Source of the DNA: DASUBV01 sp035763085
GTDB taxonomy: Bacteria; Actinomycetota; Actinomycetes; Streptosporangiales; Streptosporangiaceae
Reading direction: 5' to 3'
DNA: 6,553 nucleotides
Assembly: GCA_035763085.1 (NCBI GenBank)
Contig: DASUBV010000200.1
Coordinates: 1-6,553, forward strand
Made by a program: the position numbers and the translations under genes. Under the pieces are notes generated by a model. That model was not told the DNA's origin. It was given only the letters and a program-made list of their open reading frames with translations, and searched no databases. This document shows, one piece after another, positions 5,374 to 6,553 of this stretch. The number at the start of each line of letters is the position of its first letter. The first letter of the stretch is position 1.

Positions 5374-5389
5374 TGTGACGGCGGTCACT
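5374..5389. promoter_or_regulatory. Crp-like binding site in the divergent region
   Basis: TGTGA-N6-TCACT matches nine of ten fixed positions of the Crp/Fnr-family palindrome TGTGA-N6-TCACA. The core GTGACGGCGGTCAC also fits GTG-N6-G-N-CAC, which I recall as the Streptomyces Crp motif. It lies between the divergent DGPF and 92-aa genes, so it could act on either. Its centre is 110 bp before the ATG at 5492 and about 87 bp before the proposed ECF42 -35. Confidence 0.5.
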
Positions 5390-5445
5390 CCCGGCTCGAT
5401 AAGAGAAGCCTTAATCCGGGCTCGCCCGCGGCGCTGACCAGCGCA

Positions 5446-5451
5446 TAGCTT
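5446..5451 (+). promoter_or_regulatory. Possible -10 element for the 92-aa/MoxR unit
   Basis: TAGCTT fits TANNNT in a short A/T-richer stretch 40 bp before the start at 5492. No convincing -35 is visible at 16-18 bp, so an activator such as Crp, bound about 70 bp further upstream, would be needed. The rest of 5390-5491 shows nothing else I can support. Confidence 0.28.
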
Positions 5452-5491
5452 GTAGGTAGCCAGGATCACCAGCTGGAAGGTGTGCCCGGAC

Positions 5492-5770
5492 ATGAGTGAT
5501 GAGCCGGATGAGGCGCTGGAGGTGCTCCGCACCGTCTGGACGGCGCAGGACCAGGACGCGGCCGCGCTAGCCGAGGCCAGCGGCCCGGCCAAGAGCTGCA
5601 AGCGGATGTCCGACATCGGCTTCGGCGGCATGGCCGGCCCGGATGGCGACCTGCGCGCAGCGTGGAAAGACCGGCTGGCCCGCGAGGGCAAGCTGAATCC
5701 GGGCGCCACCGGGAGCATCCGCGACCTCCTGCTCGGCACGGCCGCCCGGACCGGTGACAGCGACAACTAG
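5492..5770 (+). CDS. Hypothetical protein (92 aa) upstream of MoxR
   Basis: I do not recognise this 92-residue product. It begins with an acidic helix (MSDEPDEALEVLRTVWTAQDQDAAALAEA, 1-29), followed by a short Lys/Cys segment (PAKSCKRMSDIGFGGMAG, 32-49). A charged helix follows (DLRAAWKDRLAREGKL, 53-68), then a Ser/Thr/Asp-rich tail. No signal peptide, membrane helix or metal cluster is seen; one Cys only. I prefer the ATG at 5492, with GGAAGG at 5475-5480 as ribosome-binding site, though the 11-base spacing is long. A GTG at 5480 in the same frame would add four residues. Codon usage agrees with its neighbours, so it is probably a real gene. It ends 44 bp before the MoxR ATPase on the same strand and is likely in its operon. 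Confidence 0.62.
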   Translation: MSDEPDEALEVLRTVWTAQDQDAAALAEASGPAKSCKRMSDIGFGGMAGPDGDLRAAWKDRLAREGKLNPGATGSIRDLLLGTAARTGDSDN

Positions 5771-5799
5771 CCCGGCGGCGCCACCGCGGCTCCCGCAGC

Positions 5800-5806
5800 A
5801 AGGAGG
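5800..5806 (+). promoter_or_regulatory. Consensus Shine-Dalgarno of the MoxR gene
   Basis: AAGGAGG sits eight bases before the ATG at 5815. It rules out the ATG at 5807, which overlaps it and lies in a different frame that does not encode the ATPase. Confidence 0.85.
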
Positions 5807-5814
5807 ATGCCAGG

Positions 5815-6553
5815 ATGGACCGCCCGGAGACCGTCGCCCAGCTGACCCAGACGCTGCGCGGCGGCGGTTACCTGGCTGACCGGGGCCTGGCCACGGCCTT
5901 GTTCGTGGCACTGTCGCTGCAGCGCCCGATCTTGCTGGAAGGCGAGGTCGGGGTCGGCAAGACCGAGGTGGCCAAGGTGCTCGCGGCCGCCTTCGGACGC
6001 CGCCTGATCCGGCTGCAGTGCTACGAGGGCATCGACACCCACCAGGCCCTCTACGAGTGGGACTACGCCCGGCAGATGCTGCATATCCGGGCGCTGTCAG
6101 CCCAGCAGGCCGCCGATGCCGCGGCGGTCGACAAGCTCTTCGGCCCCGCGTACCTGCTGGAGCGGCCGCTGCTGGCGGCGGTCCGGGCCGGCGACCAGGC
6201 TGTGCTGCTGATCGACGAGGTCGACCGGGCTGACGACGAGTTCGAGGCCTTTCTGCTGGAAGTGCTGTCGGACTTCCAGATCAGCATCCCGGAGATCGGC
6301 ACGATCACGGCGCCGAGCCCGCCCCTGGTGGTGCTGACCTCCAACCGCACCCGCGAGCTGCATGACGCGCTCAAGCGGCGCTGCCTCTACCACTGGATCG
6401 GCTATCCCCCAGCCGACCGCGAGGTGGAGATCGTGCTGGTCCGCGAGCCGGGTGTGTCCCGTGAGCTGGCCCGCAAGGTCGTGGCCGCGGTGAACCGGCT
6501 GCGCGAGCTGGACCTGGCCAAGCCGCCGGGCGTCGCCGAGACCATCGACTGGG
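5815..6553 (+). CDS. MoxR/CoxD-type AAA+ ATPase, C-terminus outside window
   Basis: The first 246 residues of a MoxR-family AAA+ ATPase, a cytosolic ring chaperone that usually works with a von Willebrand factor A protein to mature or insert metal into an enzyme complex. Walker A is GEVGVGKT (43-50). The CoxD-like signature RLIRLQCYEGIDTHQALYEWDYARQMLHIR spans about 63-92. Walker B is VLLIDEVDRAD (130-140), then FEAFLLEVLSDFQISIPEIGTI (143-164). Sensor 1 is VVLTSNRTRELHDALKRRC (172-190), which includes candidate arginine-finger residues. All catalytic residues expected in this part are present. The frame is open at the window end; the full protein is usually about 280-320 residues. The CYEG...YEWDY form is the subgroup found beside CO-dehydrogenase-like or other VWA-containing operons, so a CoxE-like gene probably follows. 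That is inference from family context. Confidence 0.93.
   Translation, partial: MDRPETVAQLTQTLRGGGYLADRGLATALFVALSLQRPILLEGEVGVGKTEVAKVLAAAFGRRLIRLQCYEGIDTHQALYEWDYARQMLHIRALSAQQAADAAAVDKLFGPAYLLERPLLAAVRAGDQAVLLIDEVDRADDEFEAFLLEVLSDFQISIPEIGTITAPSPPLVVLTSNRTRELHDALKRRCLYHWIGYPPADREVEIVLVREPGVSRELARKVVAAVNRLRELDLAKPPGVAETIDW

Noticed and set aside
5170..5766. N-terminal extension of the DGPF frame to 310 aa
   Set aside because: The family starts at MRFLGYTLGD, a strong ribosome-binding site sits just before that ATG, and the extension covers the promoter region and runs antisense to the 92-aa gene.

Overview
The window is very GC-rich, with strong G/C preference at third codon positions, GTG as well as ATG starts, and protein families typical of Actinomycetota. 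I read it as chromosomal DNA of a soil-type actinomycete. I cannot name the genus. I see no tRNA, rRNA, insertion sequence, CRISPR array or phage gene.

Layout. (1) 5-2090, plus strand: a VOC (glyoxalase-fold) protein, then a 371-aa cytosolic BNR/Asp-box beta-propeller and, 26 bp later, a 98-aa MoaD/ThiS-type beta-grasp protein ending in Gly-Gly. The last two look like a translationally independent but co-transcribed pair. (2) 2091-2303: an A/T-richer regulatory island with a 10-bp direct repeat spaced exactly 42 bp and a -10 element placed as for a leaderless mRNA. (3) 2304-3355, plus strand: an 86-aa hypothetical protein and a 248-aa nucleotidyltransferase-fold protein, the latter overlapping tail-to-tail with the next gene. 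(4) 5169 down to 3330, minus strand: a DGPF/YCII-like protein followed by an ECF sigma factor with a long C-terminal extension, i.e. the ECF42 arrangement. A -35/-10 pair matching the ECF42 promoter motif as I remember it lies upstream of the DGPF gene, which suggests autoregulation. (5) 5170-5491: the divergent regulatory region, which also carries a Crp-like palindrome. (6) 5492 to the window end, plus strand: a 92-aa protein of unknown function, then a MoxR/CoxD-type AAA+ ATPase cut off by the window edge.

How the genes work together. Two modules can be argued from sequence. The ECF42 sigma factor and DGPF protein form a self-contained regulatory unit, probably with a positive loop through the promoter at about 5269-5295. 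The BNR propeller and GG-tailed MoaD-like protein are the best candidate for an undescribed system: a ubiquitin-like or sulfur-carrier protein paired with a propeller that may be its scaffold or target. No activating E1-like enzyme is in the window, so this remains inference. The 92-aa protein and MoxR ATPase probably start a MoxR/von Willebrand-factor-A chaperone operon that continues beyond the window.
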